Below, piece by piece: positions 22,522-34,974 of a stretch of 64,000 bases of DNA; position 1 is the stretch's first letter; the number at the start of each line of letters is the position of its first letter. The position numbers were made by a program, and so were the translations under genes. Under the pieces are notes generated by a model, which did no database searches, was not told the origin of the DNA, and worked only from the letters and a program-made list of their open reading frames with translations. The stretch is from Diadema setosum (taxonomy: Eukaryota > Echinodermata > Echinoidea > Diadematoida > Diadematidae). Location: assembly GCA_033980235.1 (NCBI GenBank), contig CM067066.1:33953180-34017179 (forward strand). The letters are read 5' to 3'.

Positions 22522-25496
22522 CTTCTGTTTTACGTGCTTTGTCTATGGGAGCGCAGGTGACGAGTTGTGGGCCCCTTCTTTCCTAATGCATCGTTCGCGT
22601 TTGAGGATGATAACTGCAAATTTACGGTACGGATCAGTGAACTTGTGGTTCTATTGGAATCTTCAGCATTTTTCCTGTATGGGAGTGGGATTTCATAGCA
22701 TTTCAGTGATGAAATGTGATTCAAACATGCCTAATTATTGACTATGACGAGGTGATGGTCACTCAACTCTAATCTGAGGTAAAATGTGAATTTCTTCGCG
22801 TTTTTAGATTTTTATGTCACGTTTTTTGCGATTTCAGTCCACACAATGCTCTGTGAGGCTAATCTACAAAGTATCGCGCACACTGAATGTCATTTAGTAC
22901 GCAAAAATGTGCGTGTTCGGAATTAATACCATGCTGTCCAGTGCAGTAATCAATGGTAATAGTCTAATACCATACCTGTTATATTACAGGCCTTAATCCC
23001 CAACTCATTTTCATGTACAACTACAATTTACAAATACAAAGAATCCCATGGTGTTATACCATTCACCAAGCAATTAATAACTTCCTGTATTTTCAAGACT
23101 TTTGACAAAGACTGCCACTGTCAGCCAATCAGCCGGAGTTTTACATTGTCACTGAAGTACCTAACCCCGTCGCAGGGCGCTTTAACATTACGTATTTGTC
23201 CGTATGGGGTCGCTGCTGCGGTTTATGAAGTACAAAGCCCCCGATATGGTGGGCCCGTGGGGGGCATGAGTCACCCTTCTTGGCGGAGGTCTAAATTTAC
23301 AAGGTACAAGGAAGGCGCCTACCTGTAGATTTTTAAATGAAAAATGGTAGTTGTGAGTAACTCCCGCTTTTGGTCTTTTGGTCTAACCACCTGCACCTAT
23401 GTTAAAGACAATAAAGTGGGACTAAGCTCACTTTACATGTACGCTCTTCACTCGTAACAAGTAGTTAGACCATGTAAAATGTTACTGTTAGTATAATGTA
23501 AGGTTTGACAGAAAAAAAAAAAAAATCTGTCTCAATGTCTGTCCGGCCCGCCCGGAGGAGTTTTTTTTATCTTTTTTTTTTTTTTTGACATTTACGGCTC
23601 TCCTCCGTGTAGGAATTCCCTGCCCTACTGTGTACTGGTAAATTACTTGATCTGGAGACTGTTAGGTTAGTGAAGTGTAAATCAAATTTAACAATCTTTC
23701 CGAGGAGCTGCCAGCCAGCTGGCTGCGATTGCGAAGGAGCGAGTAGGCCTACTCATGTTAATATTATTGTGATGGTTCATTGTGATTTACCGTCAATTCA
23801 ACGTATAGTAAGGGTACTAGGTCTCGCGCAGGGACGTAATGATCGCGCATAGCGTAACTGCGTATAGCAAGCATTAATACGCGTAAGACTAAGCGCAAAA
23901 TTTGCCGATACGCCCATGGAATAAACATACCTGACAACCGCTAAAAATGAGAAGGAAGCAGGTAAGAAATTTAGATTTCAAACAAATTTTTTACTAAATT
24001 TCCAATTTTTTGGAACAAATTTTTCACTAAATTTCCAATTTTTTACGTTATAATTTACCTAGGCCTACCTTAGCTTAAAATCTTTTTTTAAGAATGTTGT
24101 AGCCTAGACGTGTCGTCTCGCTTGTCTCGTTCGTATGATCGTAGCCGATAGAATTCGTAATTTGTTCGATCGATCGTTGATAATATTCTACGAAAGCCGA
24201 AGCACGCTACAGCCGCAGAGAGGGGCAGACACTTTCACGCATGAAACTACATAGGGCAGCTGCGCGATCTTTACATACCCCGAGAAGGTGAACGCATAAA
24301 AAAATGTCCGACATACAAACGGCGACAGCGCACTACTCCGTCATCGTATCATCAGGAGATTCTGGGAGGTGATTTTTCTGCATTTTCGTGATATTCATTG
24401 AGAAATTCAGGTACGATTATGGAATAACTTCTATTATAAGAGCATTTCAAATTTTCGTGCGCGATATCTAGACCCCTCAACCATACCCACCACAACTTGC
24501 CACAGCCACACTGATGTCTCGCAACCGAAAAAGCCTGAGGAAATCTGCCGAAGTCACTGCACTGGAAGTAGCCACAAAAGGTCGCACCGCCTCCTTGTAG
24601 AAATCAAATGTTTTACAAAATTGTTTCTGTCCTAATGATCATGACAGATCCCCTATGATGATAGTACAGTGGTCAGTACAGGTCATTTTTTGCAGCTTTG
24701 ATGTCTCGATCGAATAGTCTCGATTTCCCGGCCGATAGCTAGCTAGCTGTTACTGTGGATGTGGCTGCCCGGCGCCCATGATCCGCGAGTACACAACATG
24801 TGACGTACTAATGTACGTGCACGGAAGTACAAGTGCATAGTGCAGTGCAGCAGCTAGTAGGTCTCGTATGCATTGTTTATGTACAGTTTGTTCTTCACAC
24901 GTTTTTGAATGGTGGCGGGCAGCAGGCAGGCGCCTAGGCTTTGGTCGAGTCACCGAGTGCGTGTGGCGGAAGGTAGTAGAGGGCGATATTTCAAAAGGGT
25001 TCCGGAGTACCCAGGGAGTACCAAAGATCCACTTCACACTTTGGGCAGGGAGGTGGAACACCTCCCTGCTTTGGGGTATACTAAAAAAAAATTTAATCTC
25101 TTTGGGATTTGGCACTGATTTCTAGACATAGAGATCAGTGGGTATTGGTCAAAAATGATAGAATAAATGTAACAAATTGTGTGTGTGTTTTTTTTTTCAA
25201 AAGAAACATTATAGTACATCTAATTCTAGAAAAGACTCAGTTCTGACATTAGAGCTGCAGATACTAGTAGATGAAAGAATAATAATGAAGAATATAAGAT
25301 ATCCAAGAAGGAAATTGGGGTTCATTTACGAAAATGGGAACAGATCGGTGTTTGGTGTTTTTTTTTTATTCTAACATTTTTTTTTTTTTTTTGTGACACA
25401 GATTAACAGGAATTGGATACATCAGGGTGCTTGTGTGTATGTATGTGTATATGGGTGTGAGTAGGAATGTGAAGTCTATAAATCTTGTGATGTGCA
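22522..25496. other. Intergenic, CpG-richer stretch without recognised gene
   Basis: Between 23100 and 24950 CG dinucleotides are more frequent than nearby, with TAGGCCTA words at 23743 and 24060. It could contain a promoter, but I find no linked coding exon. Weak fragments of the GGCGGAGG family occur near 23280. Confidence 0.35.
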
Positions 25497-25741
25497 TGTG
25501 TCCCGGAAGCGTGTTTTTTTTAGACGGCACAGATTGGGGAAACTAAAAATCTATCGGGGACCCTATCCCTAAACCTCACCCTAATCCTAACCCTAACCCT
25601 AACCCCAACCCTAACCCTAACCCTAACCATAACCATAACCAAAAACCCTAACCCAACGTTTTTCCCATAGGTTTAACACGCGCCATGCCCCAATTTGTGC
25701 CGTCTTAAAAAAAAAAAAAAAAAACGCGTCCCGGAACATGT
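25497..25741. mobile_element. Inverted-repeat element enclosing telomere-like repeats
   Basis: Left arm TGTCCCGGAAGCGTG, T run, AGACGGCACA; right arm TGTGCCGTCTTA, A run, CGCGTCCCGGAACA: inverted copies. Between them lies (CCCTAA)n, perfect and degenerate, at about 25560-25655. No ORF. Confidence 0.72.
25560..25655. repeat. Interstitial CCCTAA/TTAGGG tract
   Basis: About a dozen CCCTAA-type hexamers with variants (CCCCAA, CCATAA). It is internal, flanked by element arms on both sides, so it is not a chromosome end. Confidence 0.9.
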
Positions 25742-25875
25742 GTGTGTGTTTGCCTTTCTGCTTTTTTATGTCTTTGTTTTGTTTTGTGTGGGTTTTTTTT
25801 TTTTTTTGAAGCTGTGTGTGCGTATGGGTGTTTTGTTTTGTTGTGTACCCCTGTGGGTGTAGGTGGTAGGGGTCC

Positions 25876-25915
25876 AAAGAGGTTCTATACATCTGTATTT
25901 ATATAGAACCTCTTT
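25876..25915. repeat. Short hairpin, 14 bp perfect stem
   Basis: AAAGAGGTTCTATA pairs with TATAGAACCTCTTT around a 12-base loop. The stem is shorter than a typical miRNA precursor. Confidence 0.7.
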
Positions 25916-26295
25916 GTAGGGGTCTTATGAGTTTGTTTTGAGTGTTGCTGAAAGGTGTTTGTGATCAGTTAGGGAAGTGTAAAAATCGTAGGGCCTATCA
26001 AATATAATTATGTCTCCCTTGGTTGGGTATTAATTATTGGGTGGGGAAATAGGCCTAGTTATGATATGTCATCCTGCTCGACTTCGATTATAAGATTATG
26101 TATAAATTTGAATTATTATAATCATTGAGTAATATGATTTATTAAGGTGTTTTGCAGATTTTTTATTCGATGATTATAAATTATAATTATATAAAATATG
26201 ATGTATAAAAACTATAAAGATAATTTTTCTCCGAGAATTAGACAATGAATTCAGTTAAACAATTGAGTGTTTTTCCATTAGTATATTCTGTAGGC

Positions 26296-26835
26296 CTACA
26301 CTACAAAAAGTCCGGTGTTAAATAGTGAACACCGAGCTGGTGTTAAATTTTCGGTGCTCATTTATGGTGTTAAATTAACACCTCCGGGTGTCATTTCCAA
26401 ATTTTAAACTGTTTTTTGAAGAGTTTCTTAGTAACTGCACTTCTAGCTGATTTTTTAATTCAAACAAGACGATCAAGAATTTTACATTAAAATACTAGAT
26501 TTTTGAAAAAAAATGTGAAAATAAATTTACACCAAAGTAACACCAGCTGGTGTGGTCTCTTATTGAATCTGGACGGGTGTTAAACCATTGATATTAACAC
26601 CAACAAATATCAAATCAACACCATGTGGTGTCATTTCTGAATTAACACCAGTACAGTGTCAAAATAACACCAGGTACAGTGTCAAATCAACACCACGAAG
26701 TGTCAGGTGAACACTTTTCAACACCATCACAGTGCATTTTCAACACCTGTAGGTGTGGTCCTTTATTGAAGTTTGATCGGTGTTAGATTTAACACCCCTG
26801 GTGTTAAATCTAACACCGATGTATTTACAGTGTAT
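26296..26835. mobile_element. ~540 bp element built from GGTGTT/AACACC words
   Basis: Ends TACACTACAAAAAGTCCGG and, inverted, CGATGTATTTACAGTGTA. The interior repeats GGTGTTAAAT, AACACC and related words about thirty times in both orientations. Resembles CACTGTAAAA-ended non-autonomous elements common in animals. Confidence 0.65.
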
Positions 26836-27569
26836 ATGATCATTTTTGTTATACAATGTTACAATTTTGCGTTGAAAATTGTGTGCATCGTGAAATTATT
26901 ATCATTTTGTGTATGGTGAATGAATATATGGCAAGAGGGAAAAAATAAGATATCATTAAGAAATAATACAGACTATAGGTGCTTCTTTTCTTTTAATCGA
27001 AAACTGAAACAGGTGATATGAGTGTGGTCAGTCGAACCAAGTCGAATGTGGAAACATACATGGTACAGATATATCTGACTGAATTGAAAAAGCACCAAAA
27101 GACTCTGTAATAAAACCACCACCACACCAACAACAACAACAGCATCGACGACTGTCTTACACACACTCACCAAAGGATCATGTGCAGGTTTCCCCGGTCA
27201 ATTTCGTAAAATTATTACCCGTTGTCGTTTTATGTGCATTAAAATTCATGTGTTTGAAATGGTTAAATGACTACAGTCAAACTATTTCCTGTTTTGTGCT
27301 TTCAAATTAATTGTTAGCCACCCGAATTCATGGCATTAAAGTTCAAAGTCGGATGTTGGCATTCAATTTCGTGTTAGTGGCATGAATTTCCAACTTTTAT
27401 GTTTAGTCAAAGTCGGCGACAAGGCACTTTCAATTTTGTTTTTGAGCGATCGATTTGTCACAACTGAGCATTCAACACCGTACAATGTAATGCACATTAG
27501 AGCCTTTACATAAACAAAAATGACTTTGTTTATTTAATCGTTGAATGTGATTAATTATAGGACCTATAT

Positions 27570-27757
27570 TCTCTCTAAAAAAAAATCGAGTGAAAATATT
27601 CACTCTTAAAGGAGTGAATACAAAAAAGAGTGAATTTAGAGTGAAATTGGAATGAATTTTGAGTGAGAATGTTCATATTTACTCGTTTTAGAGTGACCTC
27701 AGGGATCACTCCAAAATCTTCGAGTGATCCTTGAGTTCACTCCAAAATGAGTTTTGG
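27570..27757. mobile_element. ~190 bp element built from GAGTGA/TCACTC words
   Basis: GAGTGA, GAGTGAATTT and TCACTCC recur more than a dozen times in both orientations, beginning CTCTAAAAAAAAATCGAG. Organisation parallels the GGTGTT element 800 bp away with a different hexamer. Exact ends are uncertain. Confidence 0.5.
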
Positions 27758-28121
27758 TTTTATTTATTTATTCATGGGAATGAACGTGGCATTTGAGCGG
27801 CGCATATAGAAGACTGAGACCAAAAGTCTTATATCCATAGTAGCAGTCATGGCTTGCATTATTTTTTTTGGTTTCATTTTACCATATACAGTCTAAATGT
27901 GTATCTGTTTATAAACTTCGCGCCGTATTCAAAATCAACATTAGTAAATAAGTAAAGTATGAGCAGTTAATGCTTTGCACTGAAAGCCGAACTGAATGCC
28001 AAAGTGTATAGTATGGACGCCGCACACTCCATTTGATTCGACATCAAAATACGCACCACAAACAACGGCTGCTTACTTATATACAATATAATGTGTTAGC
28101 CTACTATTGTGATGATTTTGT

Positions 28122-28845
28122 TTAACTCTAAAAAGACTGGGGGGGGGGGGGGGGGGGCTGATTGACCGCCCCCCCCCCCCGACATTTTTCACGATAAATC
28201 CGTAACGTAAAATGGCCGCGACGTTTCCTGACTTTTTTCTTGTGCAACATAATGATACCAAATTCGCGACGCCCGGGTTCGCGGTTCCGAATACGCAATA
28301 TTTTGAAGTGCATGTCAGACCCAAATTGCTGAAAAACGTGATTTCATGTACAAATCCAATGCAAATTCTGTTTCCAGCCAAAATTCATAAATTTAGCGTT
28401 AGTTTTACTTTTACTGATTGAAATCAATTAATTTCATGTTGTTTATGATCGGAATAGTGTCGTCCATTATTTACATAAAAAACAATAAAAAACAACAAGT
28501 CGAGAACGATGAATATGAGAAGATTTAAAAACAATAAAATACATAAGAAAATGTTAGCACAGCCATTTTTTTTTTGGTGTACATTCAATAAGAATCCTAT
28601 AGAGTACCCAGACCCAAATTTAGAACGGACCTTTATTTACAGATTTATAGCCATTTATTTTTATTTCGTGCATAAATTAGCATAATCTATTGATTTATTA
28701 AAAATACATTTGAATAATTGCGGAAGAATTACCTATTCAGTTCTGTAGATCTATACGTTGTGGGTGACGCGCGTGCCAATTTTCTTTGCGATCACGCACG
28801 ATATTCGAGTATATATAATTTCAGATTTAAACAAAAGGTTGGAGG
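28122..28845. mobile_element. piggyBac-like MITE (copy c), right end lost
   Basis: Left end TTAA-CTCTAAAAAGACTGGGG and a G-run/C-run hairpin block match copies a and b, and AATAAAATACATAAGAA occurs at about 28536. No AGGG-TTAA right end is found, so the copy is truncated or diverged; the right limit is approximate. Confidence 0.55.
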
Positions 28846-28961
28846 AGTTACAGTCTTCAAAATGTCAATTTACCATTTCATTTTTAGAGTGTTGTTGACG
28901 TTCTCTTGTGTATTTGCGAGAACTTATATATACATATATTTTTGCACGTTAACAGTATTTT

Positions 28962-28964
<3 letters not shown>

Positions 28965-29006
<42 letters not shown>
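28965..29006. repeat. (AT)n microsatellite
   Basis: About twenty-one AT dinucleotides. Confidence 0.95.
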
Positions 29007-29009
<3 letters not shown>

Positions 29010-29428
29010 GTAAATAAAGGTAACCATAGCCTCCTAGATGTGTTGTGATCGATTGAGAATACTGAAGTTCATTCTTACCCTATATGAGACAAAAGATTCT
29101 TTTCATCTCTCGGATCTCATAGCTATATTGACTGCATGTTCTCCATAAGCGCTGATAAGTGAAACTTAAATATACACTGTCAGGACGAATAATGCCGGGG
29201 AATAATTAATGACGTTTTACTTTCTTTCTTTCATTTTTGATTCGTTTGTCACGAGAATTCGAATGAACATTATGCACTTTATTTCGTCTCCTTCTCTCCC
29301 TCCTTCTCTCTGCCTCTCTCTCACCTTCTACCCAGAGCTTAGCGGCAGGCACCAAATGACTACACATGTAGCTGTATATAAATGTCACTTTTTGTGTTTT
29401 GCTAAACATACCCTTATCGTGCTTATGA

Positions 29429-29545
29429 TCATGGGCGTAAATCCCGGGGGGGGGGGGGGGGATGGGGGGGGGGGATATATCCCCCCCTGAAATGGAGGAG
29501 GGGGGGATGGCCTGTACAATCATCCCCCCCCCCTGAATTTTGAGG
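29429..29545. repeat. G/C-tract palindromic fragment
   Basis: Starts ATGGGCGTAAATCCC, continues with three long G runs and two C runs; strands can fold back and the G runs could form a quadruplex. Probably the end of a dispersed element. Confidence 0.6.
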
Positions 29546-30309
29546 GAAAAAATGGAGGAGGCAGAAATGTGATTGTATCAATTTTGGCATATTGCATGAC
29601 GTTTGTACGCTGGCCTTCAGACAGGTAACAGAGCTGAACAGTATTCTATCTTGTAGGAAAATGTATAATTTTCTCAAGCGCTCGCTCGCTTCGCTCGCTC
29701 GCGAAGAAAGTAACATCGACATACACTGTAAGGTATGGCTCAGGCGTTGACAACGTCAAATAGTATAGGTCTACATGTAAACATGCTATGACGCGAGTAA
29801 CTGGGGACCATTCTGCAGAATATGTACGGAAACATACAAACAAACAATAACAACAACTTTATCGCCATATTGAATCCCCTCCATTTCCTGAATCATTCCT
29901 GAGAAACGACAGTGACTGATGATTCAGTCAGGATACATCTATGGGCATACCAAGGGAAGATCAGGGACGTCGAATCTATGGGGGGCAAAGGGGCATTTGT
30001 CCCGCCCCAAAGGAAGTGTTTAGACAGACAAATCATTTATCCCCCAAGCAATTCCCGAGATGAGGACAAATCTCGAACTTTCTTAATGGAAAATTGTCCA
30101 AATATCGCCAGAACTATGCACCAGATCGTTGTATTGCAATCATGAACATGCAAAAGGTCCATTATACAGGATAAGGGATAAACTTTGTACACTTTTGACA
30201 TAGACGTATATTCCCTAATTTATCAAAGAGTGTGCAGCAGATCTTTCACTTAGCAAAAGCAACCTAATATGTATAGAGGCGTCGATGGGGGGGGGGGGGG
30301 GGGGGATGG

Positions 30310-32935
30310 TTCTCAAATAAAAGTGGGACAAACAAAAGCGAAAAAAATATAGCTACAAACGGCAGTTTTTGGAGTGTAAAATGTTAAAATTTTAAAGCTC
30401 GCTCGCTCCGCTCGCTCGCATTTAATCACTATGCCATTCTCCTGATATTGCTGCCAGTGATTGACAGCAGGTGCACCCGGTGCGCCCCCCTTAATTTCCA
30501 AAGCGAAAAACGACAGTTTTTAGGACTGGAAAATGTCAAAATTTTCAAGCTCACTCGCTTCGCTCGCTAGCATTTAATCAGTATGCCATTCTCCTGATGT
30601 TGCTGCCAGTAATTGCCGGCAGTTGCGCCAGGTGTGCCCCCTTAATTTCCAAAGCGAAAAAATACAGCCACAAACGGCAGTCTCTGGACTGTCAAATGTC
30701 AAAATTTTCAAGCTCGCTCGCTCCGCTCGCTCGCATTTAACCGCTATGCCATTCTCCTGATGTTGCTGCCAGTAATTGCCGGCAGTTGCACTCGGTGTGC
30801 CCCCCAAATTTCCAAAGCGAAAAAGTATAGCTACAAACGGCAGTTTTTAGACTGTAATGTCAAAATTTTCAAGCTCGCTCGCATTTAATCGCTATGCCAT
30901 TCTCCTGATGTTGCTGCCAGTGATTGTGAGCAGGTGCGCCCCCCTTAATTTCCAAAGCGAAAAATATAGCTACAAACGGCAGTTTGGGGACTGTAAAATG
31001 TCAAATTTTTGAAGCTCGCTCGCTTCGCTCGCTCGCATTTAATTGTTATTCCATTCTCCTGATGTTGCTGCAAGTAATTGCCAGCAGTTTTCGCCCGGTG
31101 CGCCCCTTAATTTCCAAAGCGAAAAATATAGCTACAAACGGCAGTTTTTGGACTGTCAAATGTCAAAATTTTGCAGCTCGCTCGCATTTAATCATTATGC
31201 CATTATCCTGATGTTGCTGCCAGTAATTGCCGGCAGTTGCACTCGGTGTGCCCCCTAAATTTCCTAAGCGAAAAAGTATAACTACAAACGGCAGTTTTTA
31301 GACTGTAATGTCAAAATTTTCAAGCTCGTTCGATCCGCTCGCTCGCATTTAATCGCTATGCCATTCTCCTGATGTTGCTGCCAGTGATTGTGAGCAGGTG
31401 CGCCCCCCTAAATTTCCAAAGCGAAAAAATATAGCTACAAACGGCAGTTTGGGGACTGTAAAATGTCAAATTTTTGAAGCTCGCTCGCTTCGCTCGCTCG
31501 CATTTAATTATTATTCCATTCTCCTGATGTTGCTGCCAGTAATTGCCAGCAGTTTTCGCCCGGTGCGCCCCCTTAATTTCCAAAGCGAAAAATATAGCTA
31601 CAAACGGCAGTTTTTGGACTGTCAAATGTCAAAATTTTGCAGCTCATTCGCATTTAATCATTATGCCATTATCCTGATGTTGCTACCAGTAATTGCCGGC
31701 AGTTGCACTCGGTGTGCCCCCTAAATTTCCAAAGCGAAAAAGTATAACTACAAACGGCAGTTTTTAGACTGTAATGTCAAAATTTTCAAGCTCGCTCGCT
31801 CCGCTCGCTCGCATTTAATCGCTATGCCATTCTCCTGATGTTGCTGCCAGTGATTGTGAGCAGGTGCGCCCCCTTTAATTTCCAAAGCGAAAAATATAGC
31901 TACAAACGGCAGTTTGGGGACTGTAAAATGTCAAATTTTTGAAGCTCGCTCGCATTTAATTATTATTCCATTCTCCTGATGTTGCTGCCAGTAATTGCCA
32001 GCAGTTTTCGCCCGGTGCGCCCCCTTAATTTCCAAAGCGAAAAATATAGCTACAAACGGCAGTTTTTGGACTGTCAAATGTCAAAATTTTGAAGCTCGCT
32101 CGCTTCGCTCGCTCGCATTTAATAATTATGCCATTCTCCTGATGTTGCTGCCAGTAATTGCCAACAGTTTTTGCCCGGTGCGCCCCCTTAATTTCCAAAG
32201 CGAAAAAATACAGCCACAAACGACAGTTTTTGGGACTGGAAAATGTCAAAATTTTCAAGCACATTTGCTTCGCCCTCTCGCATTTAATCATTATGCCATT
32301 CTCCTGATGTTGCTGCCAGTAATTGCCAGCAGTTTTCGCCCGGTGCGCCCCCCCCCCCCCCCCTTAATTTCCAAAGCGAAAAAATACTAGTACAGCCACA
32401 AAGGACATGTGGGACTGTAAAATATCACAATTTTCAAGCTCACTCGCTTCGCTCGCTCGCATTTAATCGTTATGCCATTCTGATGTTGCTGCCCGATCGC
32501 CGGCAGTTGCGCCCGGTGTGCCCCCATAATTTCCAAAGCGAAAAAATACAGCCGCAAACGGCAGTCTTTGGACTGTAAAATGTCAAAATTTTCAAGCTCG
32601 CTCGCCCCGCTCGCTCGCATTTAACTGCTATGTCATTCTCCTGATGTTGCTGCCAGTAATTGCCAGCAGTTGCGCCTGATGCGGCCCCCCCCCCCTTAAT
32701 TTCCAAAGCGAAAAAGTATAGCTACAAACGGCAGTTTTTAGACTGTGAATTGTTAAGATTTTCATGCTCACTCGCTCCGCTCGCTCGCATTTAATCGCTA
32801 TGCCATTCTCCTGATGTTGCTGCCAGTGATTGACAGCAGTTGTGCCTGGTGTGCCCCCCTTAATTTCCAAAGCGAAGAATATAGCTACAAACGACAGCTT
32901 TTGGACTGAAAAATGTCAAAATTTTCAACGCAAAG
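30310..32935. repeat. Satellite-like tandem array, ~16 monomers of 140-176 bp
   Basis: Each monomer holds TTTCCAAAGCGAAAAA, TACAAACGGCAGTTTTT, a GCTCGCTCGC tract and TTCTCCTGATGTTGCTGCC. Monomer starts (AATTTCCAAAGCG) fall near 30490, 30640, 30806, 30946, 31109, 31257, 31412, 31574, 31723, 31877, 32028, 32190, 32366, 32528, 32696 and 32860. From 30806 to 32190 they form a higher-order repeat of three monomer types. Open frames across it are by-products. Confidence 0.92.
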
Positions 32936-33490
32936 AGCTTTCACCGTAGGAGGGGGAAACCCCCCTACCATACCCTCCCCCCTCGCTTGATTCGTTCCCT
33001 CACATAACCGCTCCTCCTAAAATCAAATCCTGTCTACGCCGATGATAGGCCCCATTATTTAGTAGGCCTTCACAGTGATGTCGCACAGCAAGAGCTGAAA
33101 TACCACGATTTTGTCATTCAATAATATATTGTGAATATTTCATTTTCTTATTGTGTTTTTAAAGAAAAGAAAACAAAATTTTCACAAGTGAGCACCAGAT
33201 CGCTGAATTTCAGGTCTGAAAATGCAAAATCTTCCTCGTGTGGGAGAGGGATACCCCCCCCCCCCCCCATACACACCCTTCCCCCGTTCGGTCGTTCCGC
33301 TCCCTCTCACAGATATTTCCAAAAAAAAAATATGTCTTCATACTTTTAAGGTCTGATTTTCCGCCGAAAGTCGTCTGACAAGCAAAAAAAAAAAAAAGCA
33401 ACAAGAACAAAAAGTCTTTATGTTGTTGCTGCCACTTTTCTCCCAATTTATATTTCATGCAAAAGAGTGGGGCATCCGATCCCTGTAAAG

Positions 33491-33541
33491 TGTGTGTGTG
33501 TGTGTGGGGGGGGGGGGCACAAAGCTTCTCCCCCCCCCCCA

Positions 33542-33572
<31 letters not shown>

Positions 33573-33573
33573 A
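33491..33573. repeat. GT run, G run, C runs and A run in succession
   Basis: (GT)8, twelve G, then two C runs of 11 and about 21 bases, then A. The G and C runs are complementary and can form a hairpin. Confidence 0.9.
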
Positions 33574-34119
33574 GGCTGCGCCGGTCGGTCCGGTTATGGG
33601 CTTGTAATCGTGGTGATGGTGACCATCCCCCCCACTCCTCAGTATGGATTTACGCCGTTGCTTATGATAGTTTTAATGCAACAGCAGTTTGGCGTGTATA
33701 CCAAAGTAGACCCTATCTATAGGCCTATGTAAATCATGTCCTATCACTTTATTGGAAAGAAATGATAGCTCGGTCACAATTATGATTCACATTTTACTAC
33801 AGTATAATTTCCTTTTTCTTTTCCTTTTTAATCACAATAGACATACCTCGCTTCCCTTACCTGGTATCAATTAAATCACCTGTCTGAACTATCCGTGCAT
33901 TTTCAGTACGACTATTTCTCAGGGAATTTTCGACTGAGTAAAAAAAAAAAAAAAAAAAAAAAAAAGACACAAAAACAAAAACAAAAAACGATAACCCAAA
34001 ACAAAACACTATAATAACACATAGGCCTATACACATACACATAAGCACGGCACTGGAAACAAGGATGTAATTTCTTATTATTGTATGAAGATTTGGTATT
34101 ACCAAGGAGCTCCTTGGTA

Positions 34120-34340
34120 TTATCCTATTCCATCAGAATACGCCCACATGCAGTATGGAGTCCTCATTCGAAAAACAACAACAACAACAACATACTAGCT
34201 TTAGAAAATGTCCAAAGAAGAGCCACAAAACTGGTACCTGAAATAAGAACTCTCTCTAATATAAACAGAGATTGGACACCCATCTTAGCTTACTGCCGGG
34301 CCAGCTAGAGGTGATATAATTGAAGCATTTTAATTATAGA
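34120..34340 (+). pseudogene. Fragment of a non-LTR retrotransposon reverse transcriptase
   Basis: Translates in part as VWSPHSKN, then LENVQRRATKLVPEIRTLS and ILAYCRA. This is the conserved stretch after the catalytic domain of CR1/L2/Jockey-type LINE polymerases (typically 'LE.VQRRATKLVPELR.L.Y..R...L.LP.LAYRR.RGDMI'). Here an AAC-rich insertion and a stop interrupt it. Only this piece is left. Confidence 0.65.
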
Positions 34341-34974
34341 GGTAATGTAACCGAAGCATTTCAATTACTATTTCATAAATATGGTCAAGAGTGCTTGATT
34401 AAATGTTAGGTCTGATAACAAAACGCACGAGAGAACGTACCCCGAGAGAACATAAAAGCAAACCAAAGCAAAAGACTATACCATTGTACATTGTACTTTT
34501 TCTTTGGTAAAAAAAGTAGAGCTGAAGCCCCATCGTGCAACACGCACGTGATGTGCAATGTGTGTTGCGAATTATAGGCCTACTACGTACTACGCTGCTA
34601 GACTAGCCGCCGAGTATAGCTTCTATACACTTTGCCTTTGGTCATCATGACACATAGTGGGTGAGTCGCAAATTGAGTGTACGATGTGACTGTGTTCAAA
34701 GGGAGTAGCGTAGAGCAGAGCTACTTTGTGTTGGACAGACGCTGGCAAACAAAAGTGAAGGATTGTTTCTTCGGCATCCGTGGTAATTATCAACAATTGA
34801 TGTAATTTTGTAATCGTGTAGATGTAGGCCTAGTTTTATATTTTGTTCGTGGCCACACGCCTCAAACTGCAAACTTTCCTCCGGCTCGGCTACCGAGAGT
34901 ATGAGACAGTCCCATCCATTGGGACTCGTGTAGAGTGGTGGAGTCAACGTGAGACGATACATTTGATTTGTATG

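Noticed and set aside
25560..25655. Chromosome end (telomere)
   Set aside because: The tract is short, degenerate and flanked by ordinary sequence and element arms on both sides.
25876..25915. microRNA precursor
   Set aside because: Only a 14 bp stem with a 12-base loop; too short for a typical precursor.
31995..32390. 131-codon frame with repeated MLLPVIA words, and similar frames on both strands
   Set aside because: These follow the satellite monomers, some of which happen to keep frame; the peptide periodicity equals the DNA period.
30310..32935. CRISPR-like array
   Set aside because: Repeat and spacing are both conserved between monomers; it is a eukaryotic tandem satellite, not repeat-spacer DNA.
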